A stretch of 64,000 nt of DNA from Sphingomonas sp. 28-63-12 (GCA_002281535.1 NCGD01000001.1:62001-126000), one strand, 5' to 3'. Numbered from the stretch's first letter, positions 27,843 to 36,966 are shown. The notes: generated by a model not told the origin, from the sequence alone. Numbers and translations are program-made.

Positions 27843-27858
27843 AGCAAGGGTCGCGCCA
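27843..27858 (-). promoter_or_regulatory. Sigma-54 promoter before motA2
   Basis: On the minus strand TGGCGCG (27858-27852), ACCC, TTGCT (27847-27843) differs from the sigma-54 consensus by one base (G for A). The expected start point is near 27832, one base before the ATG at 27831, so the transcript would be leaderless and the upstream GGGGA would not be transcribed. Confidence 0.6.
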
Positions 27859-28023
27859 GTTTCAGCCGGGCCGACGCTGGGGCGACCCCGGGGGCACCCT
27901 GGGACGAGGCCGCGGCGATCACCGGCAGCCCCCTGACCAAGGCTTGCCGCCGGGCGGCAACATCTTGCCGGCAAACGCCATGCCGGGGGTGTCATGGAGA
28001 TTTTCCCGGCCATCGGGTGAAAC

Positions 28024-28040
28024 TGGCACGGTGATTGCTT
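28024..28040 (+). promoter_or_regulatory. Sigma-54 promoter of the flgB-flgL operon
   Basis: TGGCACG (28024-28030), GTGA, TTGCTT (28035-28040) is a perfect match to the sigma-54 -24/-12 consensus, with GG and GC 12 bases apart. The start point is predicted near 28050, ahead of the GGGGA ribosome binding site and GTG start of flgB. Together with 27843-27858 it makes a divergent pair in the 246-bp gap 27832-28077. Confidence 0.85.
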
Positions 28041-28077
28041 GGTGTCTCGCGCAAGAATTTATGCGGGGACCATTACG

Positions 28078-28431
28078 GTGGCAGACGACCTTCTTTTCGG
28101 TGTGCATGCAGCAGCGCTCGAGCTGCGCTCGCGGCGCATGGGGATGATCGCGTCGAACATCGCCAATGCATCCACGCCCGGCTTCAAAGCCAAGGACATC
28201 GATTTCCGTACCGCGCTTGATCAGGCCAATGGCCCGCAGGGGCTGACCGATGGCGCGATCAGCAGCGCAACCAAATTCCGGGTGCCGCTGCAGGCCTCGC
28301 TCGACGGCAACACGGTCGAGCTCGCGACCGAGCAGACCGCCTTTGCTGAAAATGCGGTCGCTTATCAGACGACCTTGTCGTTCCTGAATGGCCGGATCAG
28401 CCAGATCACCCGCGCATTGAGAGGCGAATAA
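28078..28431 (+). CDS. flgB: Flagellar proximal rod protein FlgB
   Basis: FlgB is a proximal rod subunit. The 117-residue product has the axial-protein N terminus ending in ASNIANASTPGFKAKDIDF. The GTG at 28078 is chosen because the FlgB start (VADDLLFGVHAAAL) begins there with GGGG 9 bases upstream; an ATG-like frame extension from 28039 would include the sigma-54 promoter region. It is the first of eleven collinear genes. Confidence 0.93.
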   Translation: MADDLLFGVHAAALELRSRRMGMIASNIANASTPGFKAKDIDFRTALDQANGPQGLTDGAISSATKFRVPLQASLDGNTVELATEQTAFAENAVAYQTTLSFLNGRISQITRALRGE

Positions 28432-28432
28432 T

Positions 28433-28843
28433 ATGGCCGATCTACCGCTCACGATTTTCCAGGTCGCCGGCCGTGCGATGTCGGCGCAGCTGGTGCGGAT
28501 GAACACCACCGCGTCGAACCTCGCCAATGCCGGGGTCGTCTCGAGCTCGGCCGAGGCCGCCTACAAGACAATGAAGCCAGTGTTCCGCACCCAGTTCGAC
28601 CAGGCATCGGGCCTGTCGACGGTCGATGTCGAGAGCATCGTCCAGGCCGGCAACCAGCCGACCAAACGCTATGACCCCACCAACCCGGTGGCCGACAAGG
28701 ACGGCAACGTCTTCGAAGCCGCCGTCGATGAGACGCGCGAGCTCGTCGACATGATGGAGACCGCGCGAAATTATCAAAACAATGTCGAGGTGATGCAGAC
28801 CGCCAAGTCGCTGATCATCGACACCCTCAAATTGGGACGCTGA
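28433..28843 (+). CDS. flgC: Flagellar proximal rod protein FlgC
   Basis: The 136-residue FlgC has the conserved N-terminal stretch MNTTASNLANAGVVSS and the C-terminal axial coiled-coil segment (NVEVMQTAKSLIIDTLKLGR). It starts one base after the flgB stop, with GAGAGGCG as ribosome binding site inside the end of flgB. Confidence 0.95.
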   Translation: MADLPLTIFQVAGRAMSAQLVRMNTTASNLANAGVVSSSAEAAYKTMKPVFRTQFDQASGLSTVDVESIVQAGNQPTKRYDPTNPVADKDGNVFEAAVDETRELVDMMETARNYQNNVEVMQTAKSLIIDTLKLGR

Positions 28844-28845
28844 TC

Positions 28846-29529
28846 ATGGCCACGTCGTTCGATAGCACGCTTTCCAGCCTTGGCATTGGCCGCACCAATA
28901 GCGGCGCCCAGGTCAAGACCGCTACCCAAGCCGATGCGCTGACGCAGAATGACTTTCTCAAATTGCTGACCGCGCAGCTAAAGAACCAGGATCCGACCGC
29001 ACCGGTTGATGCGACTCAGCAGCTCTCGCAGCTTGCCCAGTTTTCAAGCGTGGCCGGGATCAGCGAGATCAATACCACGCTGAAGTCGATCCAGGACAAA
29101 TTGAGCGGCGGCACCACCAGCGATGCGCTGGGCTATGTCGGCCGCACGGTCCTGGCTCCCGGCACGACCGCCTATCCCCGCACCGATGGCGGCCTGACCG
29201 GCGCCGTCGAGCTGGCGGGCGATGCAACTGACGTCAAGGTAGCGATCACCGGATCGAATGGCGCACTACTCAAGACCCTGTCGCTCGGCGCGCAGGCCAA
29301 GGGCAGCGTGACCTTCGATTGGGACGGCAGCACCAATAATGGCGATCCTGCCGGCGCCGGGCCGTTCAAGATCAGCGCCATCGCCAACAATAATGGCGCC
29401 AGCATTGCCGCCACCCCGCTCGTCTGGGCGCCCGTCAGCTCGGTGTCGATCCCGGCCAGCGGCCCGCCGATCCTGACTGTGCCCGGAATCGGCCAGATCG
29501 CCACCACCCAGGTCCGCCAGATCGGCTGA
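28846..29529 (+). CDS. flgD: Hook assembly scaffold FlgD
   Basis: FlgD caps the growing hook. The 227-residue product shows the FlgD signature LTQNDFLKLLTAQLKNQDP at about residues 29-47, followed by TQQLSQLAQFSSVAGI, and a C-terminal Tudor/Fn3-like part (GSVTFDWDGSTNNG). It begins 2 bases after flgC and precedes flgE, the protein it helps to polymerise. Confidence 0.95.
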   Translation: MATSFDSTLSSLGIGRTNSGAQVKTATQADALTQNDFLKLLTAQLKNQDPTAPVDATQQLSQLAQFSSVAGISEINTTLKSIQDKLSGGTTSDALGYVGRTVLAPGTTAYPRTDGGLTGAVELAGDATDVKVAITGSNGALLKTLSLGAQAKGSVTFDWDGSTNNGDPAGAGPFKISAIANNNGASIAATPLVWAPVSSVSIPASGPPILTVPGIGQIATTQVRQIG

Positions 29530-29573
29530 TCCATTCCAGTTCACGCATTTCAATTTTGCCCAGGAGATAGAAT

Positions 29574-30839
29574 ATGTCTTTTTATACATCGCTCAGCGGC
29601 CTGACCGCCGCCCAGACCGATCTCGCCACGATTTCGCACAATCTGGCCAACGTCGCGACCAATGGCTTCAAGAAGAGCCGTTCGGAATTCGCCGACGTCA
29701 TCGCGTCGAGCGTCGGCACCAATCCGAACCAGGCGGTTGGCTCGGGCGCGGTCGTCAAGGCGAACCGCCAGCAGTTCAGCCAGGGCAACCTGGTCCAGAC
29801 CCAGTCGGCGCTCGATATCGCCGTGTCGGGTGACGGCTTTTTCGCGGTCAAGCCCAAGCTGGACAGCGGCGCGGTGAATTTCACCCGCAACGGCGCCTTT
29901 CTGGTTGATGCCAATCGCTATGTTGTCGATGGCCAGGGATCGCATCTGCAAGCCTATCCGGTTGATGGCAGCGGCGCGGTGGTCGCCTCGGGCCTGTCGT
30001 CGGCGGTCAGCGTCCGTCTGCCCGCTACCAGCGGCACGCCGGTGGCAACCCAGAATGTCGGCTTGTCGGTCAACCTGCCTGCCGGCGGGGCAATCCCAGC
30101 GACGGCGACCTTCGATCGCTTCGATCCCTCCAGCTATAACCAGTCGGTCCAGACGACAATTTATGATTCGGTCGGCAACGCCCAGACGCTGACCACCTAT
30201 TTCAAGCGCGAGACGGTGCCGACCGGGGGCACGCCCAGCAGCGACTGGTCTGCCTACAGCTTTGTCGGCGATCAGGCACTGACCTCGGGCGGGACCGCGC
30301 CGATCACATTGACCTTTGACTCGTCGGGCGCACTGACCACGCCAACAGCCCCGACGACCTTTGACGCCTTTACGCCCGCGAGCAGCCCGAACCCACAGGT
30401 CATCGCGCTCGATTTCGGCACCGCGACGACTCAGCTCGGTGCGCCGTTCGACGTCGCCTCGACCAGCCAGGACGGTGTTGCCGTTGGTCAACTGCAGGGC
30501 GTGACGATCGATACCGAGGGGCTGATCAAGGCGAGCTTCTCCAACGGCGAAACCCAGACGCTCGGCAAGGTGCTGCTCGCCAATTTCGCCAACCCATCGG
30601 GGCTGCGCCAGCTCGGCAGCAGCACCTGGTCGGCAACCGGCCTATCGGGCAATCCGGTCCTCGGCGAGCCGGGTTCGAATGGCTTTGGCGGTCTGCTGTC
30701 GGGCACGATCGAGCGCTCCAACGTCGATACGACCGAAGAACTGGTCGCGCTGATTTCGGCGCAGCGCAACTTCCAGGCCAATGCCAAGGCGCTCGAGACC
30801 GACAAGGCGATCGCTCAGACGATCTTCAACATTCAATAA
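29574..30839 (+). CDS. flgE: Flagellar hook protein FlgE
   Basis: FlgE polymerises into the hook. The 421-residue product has the N-terminal axial motif MSFYTSLSGLTAAQTDL, NLANVATNGFKKSRSEF, and the C-terminal motif NVDTTEELVALISAQRNFQ. Length is near the family average. A good ribosome binding site (AGGAGATA) precedes the ATG after a 44-bp gap from flgD. Confidence 0.96.
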   Translation: MSFYTSLSGLTAAQTDLATISHNLANVATNGFKKSRSEFADVIASSVGTNPNQAVGSGAVVKANRQQFSQGNLVQTQSALDIAVSGDGFFAVKPKLDSGAVNFTRNGAFLVDANRYVVDGQGSHLQAYPVDGSGAVVASGLSSAVSVRLPATSGTPVATQNVGLSVNLPAGGAIPATATFDRFDPSSYNQSVQTTIYDSVGNAQTLTTYFKRETVPTGGTPSSDWSAYSFVGDQALTSGGTAPITLTFDSSGALTTPTAPTTFDAFTPASSPNPQVIALDFGTATTQLGAPFDVASTSQDGVAVGQLQGVTIDTEGLIKASFSNGETQTLGKVLLANFANPSGLRQLGSSTWSATGLSGNPVLGEPGSNGFGGLLSGTIERSNVDTTEELVALISAQRNFQANAKALETDKAIAQTIFNIQ

Positions 30840-30862
30840 TGTACGCAATCGGGGCCGGGTAA

Positions 30863-31609
30863 ATGGACAAGCTGATCTACACCGCCGCGTCGGGCCTGAA
30901 AGGGCATCTGGCAGCGCAGGCGGCGATCGCCAACAACATGGCGAACGCCTCGACGATCGGCTTTCGCGCCGATCGGGTGGTGTTCGATCAGCTCAATGTC
31001 AGCGGCCCCGGCCTGCTCGCGCGCCAGCCGGCATCGGAGGAAATCACCGATGCCGATCGGCGCCCGGGCGCCGTCTTTTCCACCGGCAAGCCACTGGATG
31101 TGGCGGTCGGTGGCGATGCCTGGCTTACCGTCCAGGCCAGCGATGGCAGCGAAGCTTATACCCGGCGCGGCGATCTTTCGGTCGCAGCATCGGGCGTGCT
31201 GGAGACCGGTGACGGTTTCCCGGTGATCGGATCGGGGGGTCCGATCACCGTGCCGCCTGCGCAAAAGGTGACGATCAGCCCCGATGGCAGCGTCGCGATC
31301 ATCCCGTTTGGCGCCGAACCCGGTGCTGCACCCGTGATCGTTGATCGGATCAAGCTGGCCAGCCTGCAGGGGTCCGACACCGTCAAGGGGCTCGATAATC
31401 TGCTGCACGTCCGCGGTGGCGGTGCGCTGCCCGGCGATCCGACGGCAACGCTCGTTTCGGGCTCGCTCGAGGGGTCGAATGTCAATCTGACCGAGGCGCT
31501 GGTCGACATGATCGAAAACCAGCGCAGCTACGAAGTACAGGCCAATTTGATCAAATCGGCCAAGGAACTCGATGAAAGCAGCGCATCCCTGATGCGGCTG
31601 CCGACTTAA
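30863..31609 (+). CDS. flgF: Flagellar rod protein FlgF
   Basis: FlgF is a proximal rod subunit. The 248-residue product has MDKLIYTAASGLKGH at the N terminus, NNMANASTIGFRADR, and the C-terminal NVNLTEALVDMIENQRSYEVQ part shared with FlgG. It lies 23 bases after flgE and 12 bases before flgG. Confidence 0.94.
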   Translation: MDKLIYTAASGLKGHLAAQAAIANNMANASTIGFRADRVVFDQLNVSGPGLLARQPASEEITDADRRPGAVFSTGKPLDVAVGGDAWLTVQASDGSEAYTRRGDLSVAASGVLETGDGFPVIGSGGPITVPPAQKVTISPDGSVAIIPFGAEPGAAPVIVDRIKLASLQGSDTVKGLDNLLHVRGGGALPGDPTATLVSGSLEGSNVNLTEALVDMIENQRSYEVQANLIKSAKELDESSASLMRLPT

Positions 31610-31621
31610 GGGGAATAGGTT

Positions 31622-32410
31622 ATGGGCAGCGCAGCAATGCATATCGCGCGGACTGGGCTTGATGCTCAGGACATGCGCATGCGGGTCATCTCGAACAACC
31701 TCGCGAACGTGAATACCACCGGCTATAAGCGCGATCGCGCGGCCTTTGAGACGCTCGCCTATCAGACGGTGACTGCGCCCGGCGCGCCGAGCACATCGGA
31801 AACCAAATATGCCACCGGGCTCAACCTCGGCACCGGCGTGCGCATCCAGGGCACGGCCCGGATCGACACCCAGGGGACGCTGGCGACGACGGGCAATTCG
31901 CTCGATCTCGCGCTCGATGGCGATGGCTATTTTCAGGTGACGTTACCCGGCGGCACGCTCGGCTATACCCGCGCCGGTAACTTCTCGCGATCGGCCGAGG
32001 GCCAGCTGGTGACCGCCGAAGGCTATGCGGTCCAGCCCGGCATCACTGTGCCGGCGGGGGCAACCACGATCACGATCGGCACCGACGGCACCGTATCGGC
32101 GACGATCGCCGGCCAGACCGAGCCGAGCCAGATCGGCCAGGTCCAGATCGCGACCTTTCCCAACAGCGCCGGCCTGCAGGCCAAGGGCGACAATTACCTG
32201 ACCGAAACCGCCGCCAGCGGCGCCGCCAGCCTGGGCGTCGCCGGGCAGGATGGCCGGGGTAATATCCGGCAGGGCATGCTCGAAGGCTCCAACGTCAATG
32301 TCGTCGAAGAACTGGTTAACATGATCGAAACCCAGCGGGCCTACGAAGTAAATTCGAAGATGATCACGGCAACCGACGAGATGTTGAAATATGTCAATCA
32401 GAACATCTGA
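31622..32410 (+). CDS. flgG: Flagellar distal rod protein FlgG
   Basis: FlgG builds the distal rod. The 262-residue product fits the family exactly in length, with AMHIARTGLDAQDMRMRVISNNLANVNT split across the N terminus and the C-terminal segment NVNVVEELVNMIETQRAYE. Its last 20 bases overlap the annotated flgH start, which may instead use a GTG at 32439. Confidence 0.96.
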   Translation: MGSAAMHIARTGLDAQDMRMRVISNNLANVNTTGYKRDRAAFETLAYQTVTAPGAPSTSETKYATGLNLGTGVRIQGTARIDTQGTLATTGNSLDLALDGDGYFQVTLPGGTLGYTRAGNFSRSAEGQLVTAEGYAVQPGITVPAGATTITIGTDGTVSATIAGQTEPSQIGQVQIATFPNSAGLQAKGDNYLTETAASGAASLGVAGQDGRGNIRQGMLEGSNVNVVEELVNMIETQRAYEVNSKMITATDEMLKYVNQNI

Positions 32411-33122
32411 TCCCAGCGCCGCCGGCCATGATTCGCTGGTGAAATTTGCAGCGGGAATCGCGCTCGGCGCGATGCTGGTGGCGGCGTTCGCGCCGGCGCC
32501 GGCATCGGCCAGTATTTTCGGCCGGAAGCAGCCCAAGCCCGATTTTTCGGTCACGATGCCGCCGCCGCCACCACCACCGGCGCCCGCCGATGGCGCGATC
32601 TTCAAGGCCTCGGCCGGCTATGCGCCACTCTATGAAGGCTGGCGCGCACGCCGGGTCGGCGATCCGTTGACGATCGTGCTGGTCGAGCGCACCCTGGCAA
32701 GCAAGTCGGCCAGCTCGAAGCTCGACAGCAAGGGCAATGTCGCGATCAACCCGCCCGCCGTTGGGCCGCTGTCGTTCGTACCGCCCAATTCGCTCCAAGC
32801 CGATGGTGGTCGCGGCTTTACGGGCGCGGGCACAGCCGACCAGTCCAATTCGCTGTCGGGCGAAGTCAGCGTCACCGTGGCCGAGGTTTTCCCCAATGGC
32901 ACCATGCGCGTGCAGGGCGGCAAGCGAGTCACGCTCAATCGCGGCGACGAATATGTCCAGATCAAGGGCCTGGTGCGCTGGGCCGATGTGGATGCCGACA
33001 ACCGGGTGATGAGCACACGGGTCGCCGACGCGCAGATTTCCTACACCGGCAAGGGTGATGTCGCCCGGGCCAGCCGCCAGGGGTGGTTCAACCGCTTCTT
33101 CGCCGCCATCAGCCCGTTTTGA
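32391..33122 (+). CDS. flgH: L-ring protein FlgH, without a lipobox cysteine
   Basis: FlgH forms the outer-membrane L-ring around the rod. The 243-residue product contains the conserved core YEGWRARRVGDPLTIVLVERT and the C-terminal VKGLVR-type strand (QIKGLVRWADVDADN). Unusually the signal peptide ends ASASIFGRK with no cysteine, so the lipid anchor typical of FlgH cannot form; no other cysteine is present near the N terminus. Start choice is open: ATG 32391 overlaps flgG, while GTG 32439 would give a cleaner signal peptide (VKFAAGIALGAMLVAAF) but has no clear ribosome binding site. Confidence 0.9.
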   Translation: MSIRTSDPSAAGHDSLVKFAAGIALGAMLVAAFAPAPASASIFGRKQPKPDFSVTMPPPPPPPAPADGAIFKASAGYAPLYEGWRARRVGDPLTIVLVERTLASKSASSKLDSKGNVAINPPAVGPLSFVPPNSLQADGGRGFTGAGTADQSNSLSGEVSVTVAEVFPNGTMRVQGGKRVTLNRGDEYVQIKGLVRWADVDADNRVMSTRVADAQISYTGKGDVARASRQGWFNRFFAAISPF

Positions 33123-33133
33123 TCGGAACGCTC

Positions 33134-34228
33134 ATGATCCGTCTATTGCTGACCTTGTTGATGGCCCTGCTGGCGGCGACGCCGGCCTGGGCTGATCGCG
33201 TCAAGGATCTGGGCACCTTCCAGGGCATCCGCACCAACCAGCTGACCGGGTACGGCATCGTGGTCGGCTTGCCCGGCACCGGTGACGATAATCTGGAATA
33301 TACCGTGCAGTCGCTGAAAAGCGTCGCGTCGCGCTTTGGCCTGCAGTTGCCGGCGGGCGTCAATCCCGGGCTCAAAAATTCCGCCGCCGTGCTGATCACA
33401 GCAGAACTGCCTGCCTTTGCCAAGCCGGGCCAGCGCATCGACATTACCGTCGCGGCGCTCGGCAAGGCCAAGTCGCTGCGTGGCGGCAGCCTGATTCTGA
33501 CACCGTTGATCGGCGCCGATGGCCAGGTCTATGCGATGGCGCAGGGCAATTTGGCGGTTGGCGGGCTTGGCGCTGAGGGCGCGGACGGCTCCAAGATCGT
33601 CGTCAATGTGCCATCAACCGGCCGCATCCCCGATGGGGCCACGGTCGAGCGCGCGGTCGATACCGGCTTTGCCAGCTCGCCCCTTGTCACCTTCAACCTC
33701 TCGCGCGCCGATTTCACCACCGCGCAGAGCATTGCCGCTGCGATCAACGCGCGGCTCGGCCCGGGCCGCGCCAACGCCATCGACGGCGTGTCGATCGCGA
33801 TCGCCGCGCCCGAAGGCGCCGATTCGCGCGCGACGCTGATGAGCCAGATCGAAAACCTCACGGTCAGTGTGGCTGAACCGGCCGCGCGCGTGATCGTCAA
33901 TGCGCGTACCGGCACCGTCGTGATCAATTCCGCCGTCCGGGTCAGCGCTGCCGCCGTCACACAGGGCAAGCTGACCGTCCGGGTCGATGAATCGCAGCGC
34001 GTTGTCCAGCCAGCGCCGTTCAGCAAGGGCGAAACCGCCGTCGAACAGAAAAGCGGCGTCGGCATTGCAGAGGAGGTCAAGCCGATTTTCCTGCTCGAGC
34101 CCGGCCCGCGGTTGGCTGATATCGTCAAGGCAATGAACGCGATCGGCGCCTCGCCGGCCGATCTTGTCGCGATCCTGGAGGCCCTGAAAGAAGCCGGCGC
34201 GCTCAAGGCCGACTTGATCATCCTGTGA
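33134..34228 (+). CDS. flgI: P-ring protein FlgI
   Basis: FlgI forms the periplasmic P-ring. The 364-residue product has a cleavable signal peptide (about residues 1-20, ending PAWA), then the conserved DRVKDLGTFQGIRTNQLTGY and GLVVGL-like segment. ATG 33134 is chosen because the signal peptide begins there; the open frame extends upstream into flgH. The stop overlaps the flgJ start by 4 bases (GTGA). Confidence 0.96.
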   Translation: MIRLLLTLLMALLAATPAWADRVKDLGTFQGIRTNQLTGYGIVVGLPGTGDDNLEYTVQSLKSVASRFGLQLPAGVNPGLKNSAAVLITAELPAFAKPGQRIDITVAALGKAKSLRGGSLILTPLIGADGQVYAMAQGNLAVGGLGAEGADGSKIVVNVPSTGRIPDGATVERAVDTGFASSPLVTFNLSRADFTTAQSIAAAINARLGPGRANAIDGVSIAIAAPEGADSRATLMSQIENLTVSVAEPAARVIVNARTGTVVINSAVRVSAAAVTQGKLTVRVDESQRVVQPAPFSKGETAVEQKSGVGIAEEVKPIFLLEPGPRLADIVKAMNAIGASPADLVAILEALKEAGALKADLIIL

Positions 34229-34590
34229 CCACGATCAGCGCCCTGCCCGCCGTGCCGACCAATGGCATCGACGCCCCCAACGTCTCGTCGGATACGAGCC
34301 GGCTGGCGTCGCGCGCCAATCTGGAAAAGGCCGGCAAGCAGTTCGAGGCTGTTTTCACGCAGATGATGCTGAAATCGATGCGGGCAACGCACCTGGCCGA
34401 AGATATTTTCGGCAGCAAGGCGCAGGACACGTTCCGCGACATGCAGGATCAGAAACTGTCGGTGACAATGGCCGACGCCAAACCACTCGGCATCGGCAAA
34501 GCGATGGTCGATTTCCTGGCCAAGAACCAGGCCGCGCTGCAGGCCGATCCGGCCGCCGATCCCGGCACCGCTCCGGCGCCGACATTATGA
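34225..34590 (+). CDS. flgJ: Rod-binding protein FlgJ, N-terminal domain only
   Basis: The 121-residue product corresponds to the rod-capping half of FlgJ (core LEKAGKQFEAVFTQMMLKSMR near residue 34). The C-terminal peptidoglycan hydrolase half of the enterobacterial protein is missing, as is usual in alphaproteobacteria. The lytic transglycosylase at 24442-25299 may supply that activity. GTG start in a GTGA overlap with flgI; the stop overlaps flgK. Confidence 0.9.
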   Translation: MTTISALPAVPTNGIDAPNVSSDTSRLASRANLEKAGKQFEAVFTQMMLKSMRATHLAEDIFGSKAQDTFRDMQDQKLSVTMADAKPLGIGKAMVDFLAKNQAALQADPAADPGTAPAPTL

Positions 34591-35936
34591 GCGATCTGCT
34601 CTCGGTCGGCGCCAGCGGCGTCCGCGCCTATCAATCGGCGCTGACCACGACGTCTGACAATATCGCCAATGCCGCGACCCCGGGCTATGCGCGCCGCACC
34701 GCGACGCTGTCCGAAGTGGCGGCGGCAAGCGGCCGCGTTTCGCAAGGGTCGGCGGCGACCGGCAATGGCGTTGTCGTGCTCGGCATCAACCGCGCCGCCG
34801 ATGCCCAGCGCGCTGCCGCTGTGCGCACATCGGGTGCCGATCTCGCCAAGACCGAGACCAGCGCCACCTGGCTGCAGGGAATCGAATCCGCCTTGACCGG
34901 GAACCAGCTGGGCGACCGGCTGACCAGTTTCTTCAACGCCGCCAAAGCCGTTGCCGCCGATCCGACCGCGAGCACGCCGCGCGCCGCGCTGCTCGAATCG
35001 AGCGGCAGCGTGGCCAGCGCCTTTGCCGCCACCGCGCGCGCGCTCGACCAGATCGCCACTGATCTCGATACGACGGCCGACAATGCCACGACCTCGCTCG
35101 AAACGCTCGGGGCGTCGCTCGCCAAGATCAACAAGGGGCTGGCCAGCGTGGCGCCCAATTCGAGCGCTCAAGCGCAATTGCTCGACCAGCGCGACCAGAT
35201 CCTCGATCAGCTCAGCGCGCTCAGCGATATCTCGGTTGTTACCGACACGTCAGGCCGCGCCAGCGTCAATCTGGGCGGCGCGAGCGGCCCCGCTTTTGTC
35301 ACGGCCGGTGGCGATGTCGGCTATGTCACTTATGTCCGCGCCGCCACTGGCACGGTTTCGTTCGCGGTTCACCTCAACGGCAACAGCGCCAGCCTTAATC
35401 CCAATGGCGGGGCCCTGGCCGGGATCGTCGATGGCGGCCAGCGGATCGGCGCCGCGCGCACCGAACTAAGCCGGATTGCGAACGATTTCGTCAACGATGT
35501 GAACACCGTACAGGCAGCAGGCCGCGATCTGGACGGCAATCCAGGGGCGGCGTTGTTTGCGACCGGGGCAACCGCCACCGATATCAGCGTCGTGCTGACC
35601 AGCGGGCGCGGTATCGCTGCCGCTGCGGTCGGCGGCGGCAACCGCGACAACAGCAATCTCGCCGCGCTTGAGGCGCTGCGGACCAGCGGCGGCTATGAAA
35701 CCGATATCAGTGGTCTGGTTGCCGGCAATGCGACCGCGCTCGACCAGCGCAAGACCGTCGCCGATGCCCAGAACGCGATTCATGACGGCGCGATCACCGC
35801 CCGCGATCAATTGACGGGCGTCAGCCTCGATAGCGAGGCGGTCGATCTGCTGCGCTACCAGCAGGCCTATCAGGCATCGAGCAAGGTGATCCAGGTCGCC
35901 CGCGATACCTTTCAGACCATCCTCGATATCCGCTGA
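34587..35936 (+). CDS. flgK: Hook-filament junction protein FlgK
   Basis: FlgK is the first junction protein between hook and filament. The 449-residue product is shorter than the 547-residue E. coli protein, consistent with reduced outer domains. It keeps the N-terminal SVGASGVRAYQSALTTTSDNI and ANAATPGYARR motif and the C-terminal VDLLRYQQAYQASSKVIQVA motif. The ATG overlaps the flgJ stop by 4 bases. Confidence 0.93.
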   Translation: MSDLLSVGASGVRAYQSALTTTSDNIANAATPGYARRTATLSEVAAASGRVSQGSAATGNGVVVLGINRAADAQRAAAVRTSGADLAKTETSATWLQGIESALTGNQLGDRLTSFFNAAKAVAADPTASTPRAALLESSGSVASAFAATARALDQIATDLDTTADNATTSLETLGASLAKINKGLASVAPNSSAQAQLLDQRDQILDQLSALSDISVVTDTSGRASVNLGGASGPAFVTAGGDVGYVTYVRAATGTVSFAVHLNGNSASLNPNGGALAGIVDGGQRIGAARTELSRIANDFVNDVNTVQAAGRDLDGNPGAALFATGATATDISVVLTSGRGIAAAAVGGGNRDNSNLAALEALRTSGGYETDISGLVAGNATALDQRKTVADAQNAIHDGAITARDQLTGVSLDSEAVDLLRYQQAYQASSKVIQVARDTFQTILDIR

Positions 35937-35944
35937 GACAGCCC

Positions 35945-36859
35945 ATGACGATTACCAGCACCAGCTCATTTTATGACCACGCAGCGGCCAACCTGCGCAC
36001 GCTGACCGGCCGGACACAAACGATCCAGGAGCAGATTTCCTCGGGCAAGAAACTGACTGCGCCGTCGGAAGATGCGGTTGGCTATCAGCGCCTGCAGACG
36101 ATCGCGCGCGCCGGTGCCGATGATGTCAGCTGGGGCAAGAATATCTCGCTGGCGCGCACGGTGCTCAACCAGGCCGACACCTCGCTCGATTCGGTCGCCA
36201 ATCAGCTGCAAAAGGCCCAGGAACTGGTGGTCCAGGCCAGCAGCGGTACACTGTCTGACAGCAATCGCGCGGTGATCGCCACGCAGCTGCGCGGCATAGT
36301 CGACGATCTGGTGTCGATCGCCAATGGCAAGGACGCCCGCGGTGGGCCGCTGTTCGGCAGCGCGACGGGCGACACCGCCGTCACGCGCGATGCCGCCGGC
36401 GTCGTCAGCTTCACCGGCACGGGCGATCCGGTCGCGATCCCGGTCGGCGATGGTACCACGGTCCAGCCCAGCGAATCGGCCCAACGGATTTTCGGTGGCC
36501 TGCCGAGCAGTGGCGGCACGACTGACGTCTTCGCTCTGCTCAGCAATTTGGCCACCGCGCTGGAGGCAGGGGGAAGCCCCGGCATCGCAGCGAATGATGC
36601 GCTCAGCGGCGTTCAGGGATCGCTCGATCAGGTGAGCAGTGCGCGTGGCTCGATCGGCGCGCGGGGTGCCCGGCTCGATCTCCAGTCAGCGCAGCTCGAT
36701 TCGAGCGCGCTGACCCGCGAAACCGAACGATCAGGCATCGAAGACACCGATCTGACCACCGCGATCGTCGATCTGCAGAAGACCAGCACGATCTTGCAGG
36801 CCACTCAATCCAGCCTGGCGAAGCTCAGTTCGCTGTCGTTGTTCGACTATCTTCGCTGA
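35945..36859 (+). CDS. flgL: Hook-filament junction protein FlgL
   Basis: FlgL is the second junction protein and resembles flagellin. The 304-residue product has the flagellin-like N terminus (LRTLTGRTQTIQEQISSGKK, SEDAVGYQRL) and a C-terminal helix (DLTTAIVDLQKTSTILQATQ). It ends the flgB-flgL run; a sigma-54-like promoter follows before motA. Confidence 0.92.
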   Translation: MTITSTSSFYDHAAANLRTLTGRTQTIQEQISSGKKLTAPSEDAVGYQRLQTIARAGADDVSWGKNISLARTVLNQADTSLDSVANQLQKAQELVVQASSGTLSDSNRAVIATQLRGIVDDLVSIANGKDARGGPLFGSATGDTAVTRDAAGVVSFTGTGDPVAIPVGDGTTVQPSESAQRIFGGLPSSGGTTDVFALLSNLATALEAGGSPGIAANDALSGVQGSLDQVSSARGSIGARGARLDLQSAQLDSSALTRETERSGIEDTDLTTAIVDLQKTSTILQATQSSLAKLSSLSLFDYLR

Positions 36860-36880
36860 AATCGGCTTTGGTTAACGGAT

Positions 36881-36895
36881 TGGCGACGAAATTGC
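36881..36895 (+). promoter_or_regulatory. Possible sigma-54 promoter of motAB
   Basis: TGGC (36881-36884), 7 bases, TTGC (36892-36895) keeps the GG/GC pairs at the required 12-base spacing, but the ACG after TGGC is not conserved. It sits about 70 bases before the motA start. Confidence 0.4.
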
Positions 36896-36966
36896 GTGAA
36901 TAAGGGGTTTCATGGCCGCACATCCCATCCCGGGGCGGTCGAAGCGTTCGGGGGGCGGCTGAGTTC

